Assembly (NCBI RefSeq): GCF_000429045.1
Contig: NZ_AUBC01000007.1
Span: forward strand, 62,001-126,000
From: Salinarimonas rosea DSM 21201
GTDB taxonomy: Bacteria; Pseudomonadota; Alphaproteobacteria; Rhizobiales; Beijerinckiaceae
Direction: 5' to 3'
DNA length: 64,000 nucleotides
Shown here one piece after another: positions 17,965 to 27,079 of the stretch. Made by a program: the position numbers and the translations under genes. The stretch's first letter is position 1. Every line of letters begins with the position of its first letter. The notes under the pieces were generated by a model. It was not told the DNA's origin. It searched no databases and saw nothing but the letters and a program-made list of their open reading frames with translations.

Positions 17965-19329
17965 TCAGCCGCCGTACATCTGCGCGGGCAGCCAGAGGAC
18001 GAGGTCCTCGAAGCCGAACACGGTCGCGACCACGAGCACCTGGATCGCCACGAAGGGGATGACGCCCTTGTAGATGTCGGTCGTCTTCACCTCGGGCGGG
18101 ACCACGCCCTTCAGGTAGAACAGCGAGAACCCGACCGGTGGCGTGAGGAACGAGGTCTGCAGCGTCACCGCGAACAGGACCACGAACCAGGTGAGCTCGA
18201 AGCCGAGCCCCACCACGACCGGACCGACGAGCGGCAGCAGGATCAGCGTGATCTCGAGCCAGTCGAGGAAGAACCCGGCCAGGAAGGCGATGAACAGGAT
18301 CACCAGCACAATGCCGCCCGCCGGAAGCGGGATCGAGTTCAGCATGTGGGCGATGAACTCGTCGCCGCCGAGCTGGCGCAGCACCACGGCGAAGGCGGTC
18401 GCTCCGAGGAAGATGCCGAAGATGAACGCCGTCGTCAGCGTGGTCTTGTAGCAGACGTCCCGCAGCACGGCGTAGGAGAAGCGCCGGTTGGCGATGGCGA
18501 GCAGCGTCGCGCCCGCCGCGCCGACGCCCGAGGCTTCCGTCGGCGTCGCGATGCCGAAGAAGATCGAGCCGAGCACCGCGAGGATCAGCAGGATCGGAGG
18601 CACGACGGCGAGCAGGGTGTCGAAGACCAGCCTGGCGCTCACCGGCTCCAGCCCCTTCGGCGCCGGCGCGAGCTTCGGGAAGATCTGCGCCGCGATGACG
18701 ACATAGACGATGTAGGCGACGCCGAGCAGGACGCCGGGGATCAGCGCGCCCATGAACAGCTCGCCCACCGACAGCGAGAGCTGGTCGGCCATCAGGATGA
18801 GCATGACGGACGGCGGGATGAGGATGCCGAGCGTGCCGGCCGAGGCGATCACGCCGGAGGCGAGCGACTTCGAGTAGTTCTGCGCCAGCATCACCGGCAT
18901 GGCGAGCATGGCGAGGAGCGTCACCGAGGCGCCGACGATGCCGGTCGAGGCGGCGAGCAGGATGCCGATCAGGATCACGCCGACCGCGAGCCCGCCGCGG
19001 AAGCGCCCGAACAGCTTGACGAAGTTCGTCATCAGCTTGTCGGCGACGCCCGAGCGCTCGAGCATCAACCCCATGAAGATGAACATCGGCAGGGCGACGA
19101 GCACCCAGTTCGCCATCTGCGCGTAGATGCGCTGCGCGAAGAAGGCGAACACGCGGTCGCTGCGCAGGTTGAACGTGTCGATGCCGAGATGCTCGTTGAG
19201 CAGGATCGCCAGGACGGCGAAGATCACCGAGATGCCGCCGAGCAGCCACGCGATCGGGAAGCCGGTGAAGATCAGGGCGATGAAGGATCCCAACATCGCG
19301 ATGACCAGGAACTCGTAGGTCTCGAGCAC
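17965..19329 (-). CDS. dctM: TRAP transporter large permease (DctM), set 2
   Basis: Large TRAP membrane subunit, 454 residues with about 12 hydrophobic helices. Signatures include LPMFIFMGLMLERSGVADKL, GILLAASTGIVGAS and FLTPPVGFSLFYLKGVVP. It starts with a GTG at 19329 (VLETYEF), 45 bases after the small permease of set 2, and belongs to the dctP-dctQ-dctM operon read leftwards. Confidence 0.95.
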   Translation of the reverse strand: MLETYEFLVIAMLGSFIALIFTGFPIAWLLGGISVIFAVLAILLNEHLGIDTFNLRSDRVFAFFAQRIYAQMANWVLVALPMFIFMGLMLERSGVADKLMTNFVKLFGRFRGGLAVGVILIGILLAASTGIVGASVTLLAMLAMPVMLAQNYSKSLASGVIASAGTLGILIPPSVMLILMADQLSLSVGELFMGALIPGVLLGVAYIVYVVIAAQIFPKLAPAPKGLEPVSARLVFDTLLAVVPPILLILAVLGSIFFGIATPTEASGVGAAGATLLAIANRRFSYAVLRDVCYKTTLTTAFIFGIFLGATAFAVVLRQLGGDEFIAHMLNSIPLPAGGIVLVILFIAFLAGFFLDWLEITLILLPLVGPVVVGLGFELTWFVVLFAVTLQTSFLTPPVGFSLFYLKGVVPPEVKTTDIYKGVIPFVAIQVLVVATVFGFEDLVLWLPAQMYGG

Positions 19330-19374
19330 GCCCTGCGTCCTCCGGGGCCCGCGGGCCCGCGCCAGTGTGATGGG

Positions 19375-19971
19375 TCAGGTCTCGGTCGCGCGGCCGCCGT
19401 CGACCGGCCGCGGTGTGCCGAAGAGGAAGGCGGTCACCCGCGTCAGGCGCGAGAACGCCGCGAGCCCCAGGAAGGCGAACGCCGTGATGATGAAGGACTT
19501 GATGAACCAGCGTGCGGGAAGCCCCCCGGGAGCCGGGGAGGTCTCGGCGAGGTCCCACGAGCGCTCGACGAACGGGAGCCCGTAGGCGATCACCACGTAG
19601 ATGAAGGGGCCGACGAACAGGAGGAGCCCGCCGAGCTCGACCCAGGCGCGACGCCGGTGCGACCAGTGCTCGGCGACCACGTCGACCCGCACGTGCCCGT
19701 CCATGAGCAGCGTGTAGGACAGGCCCATCATGAAGCCGATCGCATAGAGGTGCCATTGCAGCTCCTCCAGCGCGACGAAGTTCGTGCCGATCGCGTAGCG
19801 CAGGACGACGTTGCCCACGATGAGCACGATCAGGATCGCCCAGATCCACGAGAAGGCTTCCCCGATGACGCGCACGAGCGCGTCGAGCGGGCGGGAGATC
19901 GCCGTCTCGGGCAGGGAGAAGGCGGCGGCCCCGGCCGCCGCCCCCTCGGGCGTCACGTGGAGATTGGCCAC
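19375..19971 (-). CDS. dctQ: TRAP transporter small permease (DctQ), set 2
   Basis: Small TRAP membrane subunit, 198 residues: an N-terminal cytoplasmic stretch of about 30 residues, then four hydrophobic helices. The MDGHVRVDVVAEHWSHRRRAW loop is the diagnostic DctQ feature. It lies between dctP (33 bases upstream) and dctM2 in the usual P-Q-M order. Confidence 0.94.
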   Translation of the reverse strand: MANLHVTPEGAAAGAAAFSLPETAISRPLDALVRVIGEAFSWIWAILIVLIVGNVVLRYAIGTNFVALEELQWHLYAIGFMMGLSYTLLMDGHVRVDVVAEHWSHRRRAWVELGGLLLFVGPFIYVVIAYGLPFVERSWDLAETSPAPGGLPARWFIKSFIITAFAFLGLAAFSRLTRVTAFLFGTPRPVDGGRATET

Positions 19972-20004
19972 GGGAAGGACCTCTCGATCAGGTCGAGGAC
20001 GCGA

Positions 20005-21105
20005 TCACTGGTCCTGGACGATGTTGTTGTAGGCCCAGTCGCGCGGCAGGTAGCCCTTGGCGTACCACTCGGCGTGCTCGCGCTGGAAGGCGCGCATCGA
20101 GTCGTGCACCTTGCCGAACTGCGCGTCCTGCTCGGAGAGACGCGCCATCACGGTCTGCGTGGCGTCCCAGAACGTGTCGAGGAAGTCGTCCGACCAGGTG
20201 ACGAGGTTGACGCCCTGCTCCTGGAAGCGCGACAGCACCGCGCCCTGCAGCGCCTCGGCCTTGGCCATCGCCATGGTGACGCCGGCGGTGCAGGTCGTCT
20301 CGATGAGGGCCTTGGTCTGGTCGTTCAGCTCGTTCCAGGCGTCCAGGTTCACGTAGAGGAACTGGTTCGTGGAGGGCTGGTGCCAGCCGGGCAGGTAGTA
20401 GTACTTCGCGACCTGGAAGAAGCCGAGCTGCTCGTCGACGGTGGGCAGCGAGAACTCGGTCGCGTCGAGGACGCCGGTCTCGAGCGCCTGGTAGAGCTCG
20501 CCGCCGGGCAGCAGCGTCACCGACATCTGGAGCTCCTGCATGATCTCGCCGCCGACGCCGGCGGCGCGGAACTTGAGGCCCTGCAGGTCGGAGACGGCGG
20601 TGATCTCGTTGCGGAACCAGCCGGACGCCTCCGGGCTGATCGAGCCGCACAGGATCGGGTAGACGCCATGGGGCTCGAAGGTCTCCTTGAGGAGCTGGTC
20701 GCCCTCGCCGAAATACATCCAGGCGATGAAGCCGGGGCTGTCGAGGCCGAAAGGCGTCGCGCCGAACAGCGCCGAGGCCGGCACCTGGCCGCGCTCGTAG
20801 CCCATCCAGGAATAGCCCGCGTCGATGTTGCCGAGCGAGGCGTTCTCGAAGATCGTCAGCGGCGGGATCAGGGTGCCCGGCTCCATGACCTGCAGCGTCA
20901 CCTCGCCGCCCGAGACCTTCGACACCGCCTCGGACACCCACGGCATCGTGTCGCCGAGCGCGGTCAGCGTCGAGGCGAAGGACATCGGGATCTGCCAGCG
21001 GACGCTGTCGAATTCCGCTGCGGCGTCGCGCGGGGCGGCCAGCAGAGCGGTCGCGGCGAGCGTGGTGACGAGCGCGGTCGTGCGCAGTCCGGCTTTCTTC
21101 GTCAT
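20005..21105 (-). CDS. dctP: TRAP transporter periplasmic solute-binding protein (TakP-like)
   Basis: Extracytoplasmic receptor of the TRAP importer, 366 residues from the ATG at 21105. The signal peptide is cleaved after about residue 30 (DAAAEF). The LKFRAAGVGGEIM segment carries the conserved substrate-clamping Arg, and the LPGGELYQALETGVLDATEF region with the later YYYLPGWHQPSTN stretch resembles TakP-type binding proteins for 2-oxo acids and related carboxylates (recall). Substrate is inferred only at that level. It is the only DctP in this window and may also have to serve set 1. Confidence 0.93.
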   Translation of the reverse strand: MTKKAGLRTTALVTTLAATALLAAPRDAAAEFDSVRWQIPMSFASTLTALGDTMPWVSEAVSKVSGGEVTLQVMEPGTLIPPLTIFENASLGNIDAGYSWMGYERGQVPASALFGATPFGLDSPGFIAWMYFGEGDQLLKETFEPHGVYPILCGSISPEASGWFRNEITAVSDLQGLKFRAAGVGGEIMQELQMSVTLLPGGELYQALETGVLDATEFSLPTVDEQLGFFQVAKYYYLPGWHQPSTNQFLYVNLDAWNELNDQTKALIETTCTAGVTMAMAKAEALQGAVLSRFQEQGVNLVTWSDDFLDTFWDATQTVMARLSEQDAQFGKVHDSMRAFQREHAEWYAKGYLPRDWAYNNIVQDQ

Positions 21106-21223
21106 GAAGGCGTTCTCCCATTCGTGGATGCACGTCGCCGCCGCCGATGGCCGGCGGATGCTCTTGTGGCGTTCGGGCGCGCGCACGGGTCCCGGCCGAC
21201 CCCCCGAGGGCCGGACGTGCACT

Positions 21224-21253
21224 ATGCTAGCCCCAGCCATGCATGGGATTCAA
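21224..21253 (-). promoter_or_regulatory. Candidate promoter of the dctP operon
   Basis: On the minus strand TTGAAT (plus 21248-21253) is followed after 18 bases by TAGCAT (21224-21229). The spacer contains the 10-base palindrome CCATGCATGG (21237-21246), a possible operator. Start of transcription would be about 110 bases before the ATG. Confidence 0.4.
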
Positions 21254-21307
21254 GGCGCATTCCGCTGCGCCTACCCTAGCCGAAAGTCTAAGGAGCCCGC
21301 CGCCGCG

Positions 21308-22594
21308 TCATTCCGGCCGCAGCACGACGCCGAGCCGGGCGAGGTCGCGCCAGTAGCGGGGATAGGTTTTTGCCGTGCAGGCGGGGTCGAGGATGGTGAC
21401 GCCGGGCACGCGCAGGCCGACCAGGGCCATGCTCATGGCGATGCGGTGGTCGGCGTAGGTCTCGATCCGCGCCGGCCGCGCGGTCGCGGCGAGATCGGGA
21501 TCGCCGGCGACCACGAGATCGTCGCCCTCCTCGCGGGCGAGGCCCGGCCGCACGCGGGCGAGCTCGGTCGCCATGGCGCGGATGCGGTCGCACTCCTTCA
21601 CGCGCAGGTTGGCGATGCCGACGAACCGCACCGGCGTCTCGTTGAAGGCGGCGAGCGCGGCCAGCGTGGGAACGGCGTCCTGGATCTGGGAGCCGTCGAT
21701 CGTCTCCGGGAGCCGGGGGAAGCGCGCGATCAGGTCGTGCGCGGCGGCGTCCGGCTGGGTCATGTCGGCGGGGGCGACGCCGAGGTCGATCGCCCCGCCG
21801 GTGAGCTGCTCGGCGGCCCAGAGATAGGTCGCGGCGGAGGCGTCGGGCTCGACCCGGTAGGCGCAGGCGCGGTAGCCCGTGGGAGAGAGACGCCAGCGGC
21901 CGACGTCCTCCTGCAGGACCTGTGCGCCGAAGGCCCGCATGGCGGCGAGCGTGAGGTCGACGTAGCCGCGCGCGCCGATCGCGGCGCCCGCGAGCGCCAC
22001 GGTCACGGGCCGGTCGTTGCAGGCGGCCGCCATGAGGAGCGCCGAGACGTACTGGCTCGAGAGGCCCGCGTCGATCGTCACCGCGCTCGCCCCGAAGGCG
22101 CCGCGCCCGCGCACGGTCACCGGCGGGCGGCCCTCGGTGTCGCGCGCCTCGACGCCGAGCGCGCCGAGCGCCGCCGTGAGCGGCCCGATCGGCCGCTTGC
22201 GCATGTGGGCGTCGCCGTCGAGCACGACCGTGCCGTCGACGAGCGCCGCGGCGGCGGTGAGGAAGCGCATGGCGGTGCCGGCGTTGCCGAGGAGGAGCGG
22301 CCCGTCGGGAGGGGCGAGGCGGCCGGTGCCGGACACGACGAAGGTCGTGGCGCCGTCGTCCTCGTCCTGGCGCACGGGCACGCCCATGCGGCGCAGCGCC
22401 TGCGCCATGTGTCCCGTGTCGTCGCTGGCGAGCGCGTTCCGCAGGACGCTCTCGCCGCGAGCGAGGCCGGCGAGGAGGAGCGCGCGATTGGTGATCGACT
22501 TCGACCCCGGCGGCACGACGCGCCCGACGAGCGGCCGGCCGGGAGGCACGATCGCGACGGCGGGCGCGTTCGCGACATCCCGAGACGACTCCAT
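21308..22594 (-). CDS. aroA: 3-phosphoshikimate 1-carboxyvinyltransferase (EPSP synthase), class I-like
   Basis: Joins shikimate-3-phosphate and PEP in the sixth step of aromatic amino-acid synthesis. It is 428 residues from the ATG at 22594, behind a clear AGGAGG ribosome site. Motifs: PPGSKSITNRALLLAGLA (K32), LGNAGTAMR (103-110), RVKECDRIRAMATEL and YADHRIAMSMALVGLR. These are E. coli-type (class I) signatures. The housekeeping enzyme of many Rhizobiales is the CP4-like type, with GDKSISHRS and GNAATGCR (recall), so this may be a second copy or a replacement. Residue F111 stands at the position of E. coli P101. The gene is not next to cmk/rpsA. Confidence 0.93.
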   Translation of the reverse strand: MESSRDVANAPAVAIVPPGRPLVGRVVPPGSKSITNRALLLAGLARGESVLRNALASDDTGHMAQALRRMGVPVRQDEDDGATTFVVSGTGRLAPPDGPLLLGNAGTAMRFLTAAAALVDGTVVLDGDAHMRKRPIGPLTAALGALGVEARDTEGRPPVTVRGRGAFGASAVTIDAGLSSQYVSALLMAAACNDRPVTVALAGAAIGARGYVDLTLAAMRAFGAQVLQEDVGRWRLSPTGYRACAYRVEPDASAATYLWAAEQLTGGAIDLGVAPADMTQPDAAAHDLIARFPRLPETIDGSQIQDAVPTLAALAAFNETPVRFVGIANLRVKECDRIRAMATELARVRPGLAREEGDDLVVAGDPDLAATARPARIETYADHRIAMSMALVGLRVPGVTILDPACTAKTYPRYWRDLARLGVVLRPE

Positions 22595-22992
22595 GGCGGT
22601 CCTCCTAGCGCAGCGGGGGCGGCCGCCGCCCGCGCGCGGGCGGGAGGGCGGACGGCATCCGGAGGAGGGGCTTTGGCGCCGAAGCGCCGGCGCGTCAAGC
22701 CTGGGCTCCGGCTCGCCGGTTCCGCTCCGTGCCCGGCGGTCGGATGGTCGGCGGGTCGGACCGGACGATCGGGCGCCACACCACGGATCGGCTTCGGTGG
22801 TTCTCGCCGCTCGCCCCGGCCACGGATCGTGTCCCCTCGCGGGATGACGCCGACGAAGGACCGGGGGCAGCCGCAGGGATGCCGACCGCTCCGCGGGCTC
22901 CAACGGGTCCGAGCGACGCGCCTCGCTTGCACGTGTCCGCGAGCCGCGCATGTGCCGGGCGGGCGATGCTGACCAAAGAGAAGCAGAGGCGC
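22595..22992. other. Non-coding interval between aroA and tRNA-Thr
   Basis: About 400 GC-rich bases with no gene I can support. The octamer ACGGATCG occurs twice about 40-50 bases apart (in the stretch near 22782-22830). Plus-strand frames crossing the region continue into the tRNA and are artefacts. Confidence 0.5.
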
Positions 22993-23067
<75 letters not shown>

Positions 23068-23112
23068 GAACGCGGCGCGTGCGCCCGCGAGGGGCGTGGC
23101 GGCGTCGTGGGG

Positions 23113-23141
23113 TGCATAGAGGATCGCGGAGGGGGACGCAA
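23113..23141 (-). promoter_or_regulatory. Promoter of tRNA-Thr
   Basis: Minus strand: TTGCGT (plus 23136-23141), exact 17-base spacer, TATGCA (23113-23118). The start would be about 40 bases before the mature tRNA 5' end. Confidence 0.55.
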
Positions 23142-23200
23142 GGCGGAAATCGCCGTCCGATCCCGGTGCCCTCCCGACCGTTAACCCCCGTCCGAAGCCG

Positions 23201-24430
23201 CTATTCGGCCGCCTGCGCCCGCATCTCGAAGGCGAGCCCGAGCGCCGACCAGACCTCGACGAGCGCGTCGCGGAGGTGGCGGATGTCGGCCTCGGCGTGG
23301 AGCGGCGTCGGCGTGATGCGCAGCCGCTCGGTGCCGCGCGGCACGGTCGGGTAGTTGATCGGCTGGATGTAGATGCCGTGGCGCTCCAGCAGGCGGTCGG
23401 AGGCCGCCTTGCAGGCCTCGGCGTCGCGCACCATCACCGGGACGATGTGGGTCGGCGTCGGCATCACCGGCAGGCCGGCCTCGACCAGGACCGCCTTGGT
23501 GCGCGCCGCCTGGCGCTGCTGGCCCTCGCGCTCCGAGCGCGACTGCTTGAGGTGGCGCACCGACGTGGCGGCCGCCGCGCAGATCGCCGGCGGCAGCGCG
23601 GTGGTGAAGATGAAGCCCGGCGCATGCGAGCGCACCGCGTCGATCACGGCGCTGCGGCCGGCGATGTAGCCGCCCAGCACGCCGAAGGCCTTGCCGAGCG
23701 TGCCCTCGATCACGTCGATGCGGTCCATCACCCCGTCGCGCTCGGCGATGCCGGCGCCGCGCGGGCCGTACATGCCCACCGCGTGGACCTCGTCGAGGTA
23801 GGTCATCGCGCCCCAGCGCTCCGCGAGGTCGCAGATGCGGCCGATCGGGGCGACGTCGCCGTCCATCGAGTAGACGCTCTCGAAGACGACGAGCTTGGGC
23901 CGATCCCCGGCCTCGCGCAGCAGCTCCTCGAGGTGGGCGAGGTCGTTGTGGCGCCAGATGCGCTTCTCGCAGCCCGACCCGCGCACGCCCTCGATCATGG
24001 AATTGTGGTTGAGCGCGTCCGACAGGATCAGGCAGTCGGGAATGAGCCTCGCGATGGTGGCGATGCCGGTCTGGTTCGAGACGTAGCCCGAGGTGAAGAC
24101 GAGCGCGGCCTCCTTGCCGTGCAGGTCGGCCAGCTCGCGCTCGAGCCCGACGATCGGATGGCTCGTGCCGGAGATGTTGCGGGTGCCGCCGGCACCGGTG
24201 CCGCAGCGCTGCGCCGTCGCCGTCATCGTGGCGATCACGTCCGGGTGCTGGCCCATGCCGAGGTAGTCGTTGGAGCACCACACGGTGATCTCGCGCGGGC
24301 CGCCCGGCGCGCCGTGCCAGGTCGCGCGCGGGAAGCGGCCGGCGATGCGCTCGAGATCGGCGAAGACGCGGTAGCGCCGCTCGGTCTTCAGGGAGGCGAC
24401 GGCGCTCTCGAAATAGTGCGTGTAGTCCAT
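23201..24430 (-). CDS. hemA: 5-aminolevulinate synthase
   Basis: PLP enzyme joining glycine and succinyl-CoA to make 5-aminolevulinate, the first committed step of haem and tetrapyrrole synthesis by the C4 pathway typical of alphaproteobacteria. It is 409 residues from the ATG at 24430 (DYTHYFESA). The PLP Lys is K247 in EGTLGKAFG, the pyridine-contacting Asp is D213 in [12 protein letters not shown], and the glycine-rich [13 protein letters not shown] loop is intact. The promoter region, shared with a divergent small gene, contains an FNR/FixK-like box, so oxygen control is likely. Confidence 0.97.
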   Translation of the reverse strand: MDYTHYFESAVASLKTERRYRVFADLERIAGRFPRATWHGAPGGPREITVWCSNDYLGMGQHPDVIATMTATAQRCGTGAGGTRNISGTSHPIVGLERELADLHGKEAALVFTSGYVSNQTGIATIARLIPDCLILSDALNHNSMIEGVRGSGCEKRIWRHNDLAHLEELLREAGDRPKLVVFESVYSMDGDVAPIGRICDLAERWGAMTYLDEVHAVGMYGPRGAGIAERDGVMDRIDVIEGTLGKAFGVLGGYIAGRSAVIDAVRSHAPGFIFTTALPPAICAAAATSVRHLKQSRSEREGQQRQAARTKAVLVEAGLPVMPTPTHIVPVMVRDAEACKAASDRLLERHGIYIQPINYPTVPRGTERLRITPTPLHAEADIRHLRDALVEVWSALGLAFEMRAQAAE

Positions 24431-24504
24431 GATCTCACCGGGGGACGAACGGGCGCGGGGGATGCGAGCCGGCACGATTGAGCCTCAGAATGCACCTATC
24501 TGCC

Positions 24505-24518
24505 TTGACGTTGATCAA
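24505..24518. promoter_or_regulatory. FNR/FixK-like box TTGAC-N4-ATCAA upstream of hemA
   Basis: TTGACGTTGATCAA matches the FNR/FixK consensus TTGAT-N4-ATCAA in 9 of 10 fixed positions. It is centred about 81 bases before the hemA ATG. Control of hemA by FnrL or FixK is established in Rhodobacter and Bradyrhizobium (recall). The box also overlaps the -35 of a plus-strand promoter for the small gene upstream of murA. Confidence 0.65.
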
Positions 24519-24539
24519 ACCGTCCAGGGCTAATATAGC
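24511..24539 (+). promoter_or_regulatory. Candidate plus-strand promoter toward the small gene and murA
   Basis: TTGATC (24511-24516), 17-base spacer, TATAGC (24534-24539). It would transcribe the small gene at 24631 and murA. Its -35 lies inside the FNR/FixK-like box, so a bound regulator would compete with polymerase here. Confidence 0.45.
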
Positions 24540-24630
24540 CGCAGGACGCGCCGATGCACGGCCGGTGCGGCGCCGTGACCGCCCCCTCCTCGGCCCCGCC
24601 CGCGGATGTGGTCGCCGACGGAGGACGAGC

Positions 24631-24801
24631 ATGGCCGACGACGAGCGCGCCGCGCGCCTCAAGGCGGCGCTGCGAGAGAACCTCAAGCGCCGCAAGGCGC
24701 AGAGCCGCGCCCGCGCGTCCGACGACGCCGGGCGGGACGATGCCGGCGCGCCGCCCGCGCCGGACCGGGAGCCCGACCGGGACCCCCGGTCCGAAAATTG
24801 A
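24631..24801 (+). CDS. Small conserved basic protein upstream of murA
   Basis: A 56-residue charged protein beginning [25 protein letters not shown]: an N-terminal basic amphipathic helix followed by a disordered D/P/R-rich tail. The ATG at 24631 has a GGAGG ribosome site about 8 bases upstream. Similar short proteins precede murA in related Rhizobiales (recall), supporting a real gene, but function is unknown. The longer frame from 24478 overlaps the promoter region and is rejected. Confidence 0.75.
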   Translation: MADDERAARLKAALRENLKRRKAQSRARASDDAGRDDAGAPPAPDREPDRDPRSEN

Positions 24802-24886
24802 CACGGTCGTGTTACCTTTCCTTCAACCATCCGCCCCAGGTTCTCCCGTGCGCAGCCGCGCACCCGCATGTGGGAAGAGACAATCA

Positions 24887-26176
24887 ATGGATCGTATCGT
24901 CATCACGGGCGGCGCCCCGCTCACCGGCGTCCTGCCGATCTCCGGCGCGAAGAACGCGGCGCTGCCCCTGATGATCGCGAGCCTGCTCACGGGTGACACG
25001 CTGGAGCTCGCCAACGTGCCGCGCCTCGCGGACGTCCAGCTCCTCCTGCGCATCCTCGGCAACCACGGCGTCGACCACACGGTGGTGGGCCGCCGCCCCG
25101 GCGAATCGGCCGAGACCGGGCAGACGCTGCGCCTGTGCGCGTCCACGATCATCGACACGACCGCGCCCTACGAGCTCGTCTCGCGCATGCGCGCCTCGTT
25201 CTGGGTGATCGCGCCGCTCGTCGCGCGCTTCGGCGAGGCGCGGGTGTCGCTGCCGGGCGGCTGCGCCATCGGCACGCGGCCGGTCGACCTCCTGATCCTC
25301 GCGCTCGAGCGGCTCGGCGCGCAGATCGAGATCGAGGCGGGCGACGTCGTGGCGCGCACGCCCAAGGGCCTCAAGGGCGCCGAGATCGTCTTCCCGAAGG
25401 TGACGGTGTCGGGCACCCACGTCGCGATGATGGCGGCCGTGCTCGCCAACGGCACGACGGTGATCGAGAACGCCGCGCGCGAGCCGGAGATCGTCGACGT
25501 CGCCGATTGCCTGAACAAGATGGGCGCCAAGGTCTCCGGCGCCGGCACGCCCACGATCGTGATCGAGGGCGTGCCGCGCCTCGGCGGCGCCCGCCACGAG
25601 GTCCTGCCCGACCGGATCGAAACCGGCACCTACGCCATGGCGGTGGCCATGGCCGGGGGCGACGTGCTGCTCGAGAACGCCCGCGCGCCGCTGCTCCAGA
25701 GCGCCCTCGACACGCTCGTCCAGGCCGGGGTGACGATCGATCCGACGAACGCGGGCATCCGCGTCGCGCGCAACGGCGCGGGCCTCGATCCCGTCGACGT
25801 GACGACGGAACCGTTCCCCGGCTTCCCGACGGACCTCCAGGCGCAGCTGATGGCGCTGATGACCCGCGCCAAGGGCACCTCGCGCATCCGCGAGACGATC
25901 TTCGAGAACCGCTTCATGCACGTGCAGGAGCTCGCCCGGCTCGGCGCACGGATCCGCCTCGACGGCGACCTCGCGACGGTCGAGGGCGTCGAGCGCCTGC
26001 GCGGCGCGCCGGTGATGGCGACCGACCTGCGCGCCTCCGTCTCCCTCGTCATCGCCGGCCTCGCCGCCGAGGGCGAGACCACGATCAACCGCGTCTACCA
26101 CCTCGACCGCGGCTTCGAGGCGCTGGAGGCGAAGCTGACGCGCTGCGGGGCGCAGGTGGAGCGGGTGCGGGGGTGA
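24887..26176 (+). CDS. murA: UDP-N-acetylglucosamine 1-carboxyvinyltransferase
   Basis: Transfers enolpyruvate from PEP to UDP-GlcNAc, the first committed step of peptidoglycan synthesis. It is 429 residues from the ATG at 24887. K22-N23 (SGAKNAALP) binds substrate, and the catalytic Cys is C126 in [13 protein letters not shown], so it is the fosfomycin-sensitive Cys type. The typical [12 protein letters not shown] and [13 protein letters not shown] segments are intact. Its stop codon directly abuts the stop codon of the convergent antitoxin gene. Confidence 0.97.
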   Translation: MDRIVITGGAPLTGVLPISGAKNAALPLMIASLLTGDTLELANVPRLADVQLLLRILGNHGVDHTVVGRRPGESAETGQTLRLCASTIIDTTAPYELVSRMRASFWVIAPLVARFGEARVSLPGGCAIGTRPVDLLILALERLGAQIEIEAGDVVARTPKGLKGAEIVFPKVTVSGTHVAMMAAVLANGTTVIENAAREPEIVDVADCLNKMGAKVSGAGTPTIVIEGVPRLGGARHEVLPDRIETGTYAMAVAMAGGDVLLENARAPLLQSALDTLVQAGVTIDPTNAGIRVARNGAGLDPVDVTTEPFPGFPTDLQAQLMALMTRAKGTSRIRETIFENRFMHVQELARLGARIRLDGDLATVEGVERLRGAPVMATDLRASVSLVIAGLAAEGETTINRVYHLDRGFEALEAKLTRCGAQVERVRG

Positions 26177-26494
26177 TCAGAGGATCGCGTCGATCCCCTT
26201 CTTGTCCGCCAGCGCGAGGAGCTTAAGGGAGGGGCCACTCGGCCGCTTCTCGCCCCGCTCCCACTTGCTGATGACGGAGGTCTTCACGTTCAGCGCCAGC
26301 GCGAACGTGGCCTGGCTCATGTTGGCTGTTTCGCGAATGCGCTTGATGTCCGTCGGTTCCAGCTCGCCGACCGGCGTCAGGCATGCGAGGTCGAAGCGAC
26401 GCATGGTCGCCTTGTCGATCCCGCCGACGCGATGGATCGCCTCCATCGCCTTGTGCACCGAGCGGAGCCGGTCACTCCGATAAGTCTTCGTCAT
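26177..26494 (-). CDS. Xre-family HTH antitoxin of a RelE-type toxin-antitoxin pair
   Basis: DNA-binding antitoxin of 105 residues. The first ~50 residues should contact the toxin; the C-terminal half is a Cro/C1-type helix-turn-helix (ETANMSQATFALALNVKTSVISKWERG). The ATG at 26494 lies inside the toxin gene (23-base overlap), so translation is coupled, and toxin comes first as in higBA. Base composition here is clearly less GC-rich than in neighbouring murA, suggesting acquisition. There are no bases between its stop codon and that of murA. Confidence 0.88.
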   Translation of the reverse strand: MTKTYRSDRLRSVHKAMEAIHRVGGIDKATMRRFDLACLTPVGELEPTDIKRIRETANMSQATFALALNVKTSVISKWERGEKRPSGPSLKLLALADKKGIDAIL

Positions 26495-26858
26495 TGTCGA
26501 TCTCGATCCATTCGAGTTCATCCATGAGCCGGTCGACGGTCTCGTTCGAAAGCGCCGCCATCTCCTTGGCGGCGTCGCGGTAGGCCTCGGTCTCAAGCTT
26601 CGTCAGGCTCGCCGTCTCACTCTTCGAGAACAGGTCGAGGAATACGGCGCGCGTGCCGATCATATGGCAGACGATCGTGCGATACGCCTTCGCTTTCCCC
26701 TTGCTCTCCGAGGCGACGCGCTGCTTGATCAGGAACTTTCCGATCCTGGCGTCGATCTGCCCCGCTTCCGCCCGGCGAATCACACCGCGCAGGTCACCGT
26801 CGGTCAGCCTCGCCTTACGTGCGAGGCGAGCGAACTCCTTCGTCTTGAAGATCCGCAT
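26472..26858 (-). CDS. RelE/HigB-type toxin (PF06296-like)
   Basis: Likely ribosome-dependent mRNA interferase of 128 residues. The start MRIFKTKEFARLARKARL and the segments DLRGVIRRAEAG, GKFLIKQRVA and RAVFLDLFSKSETASL follow the PF06296 'RelE toxin' pattern (recall). The C-terminus adds an acidic tail (EWIEIDNDEDLSE). The ATG at 26858 is chosen over an upstream in-frame start at 26900. It is first gene of the pair and overlaps the antitoxin gene. Lower-GC composition matches its partner. Confidence 0.87.
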   Translation of the reverse strand: MRIFKTKEFARLARKARLTDGDLRGVIRRAEAGQIDARIGKFLIKQRVASESKGKAKAYRTIVCHMIGTRAVFLDLFSKSETASLTKLETEAYRDAAKEMAALSNETVDRLMDELEWIEIDNDEDLSE

Positions 26859-27079
26859 GTCTGAAGTCCCGTAGCGTCGGGCGTTGCGCCCTTCCACCAA
26901 CCAGTGCCATTCCGGCCTCCATGGTTCTCATGGGTCTGATTCCGGATCTCCGGGGCCACGCTCATTCCGAGCGGCAACACCATCAAACTATGACACCAGG
27001 GGGTATACTGCAAGGGTCCATCGCGAGCCACTGCCGTGGCAAGGTATCCAGATTTCACTCGGAACAGGAGCCACGATCC

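Noticed and set aside
17644-21279. A 1211-codon open frame on the plus strand opposite the TRAP genes
   Set aside because: Product is a Arg/His/Glu/Asp-rich composition typical of antisense frames in GC-rich DNA; real TRAP genes with full family motifs lie opposite.
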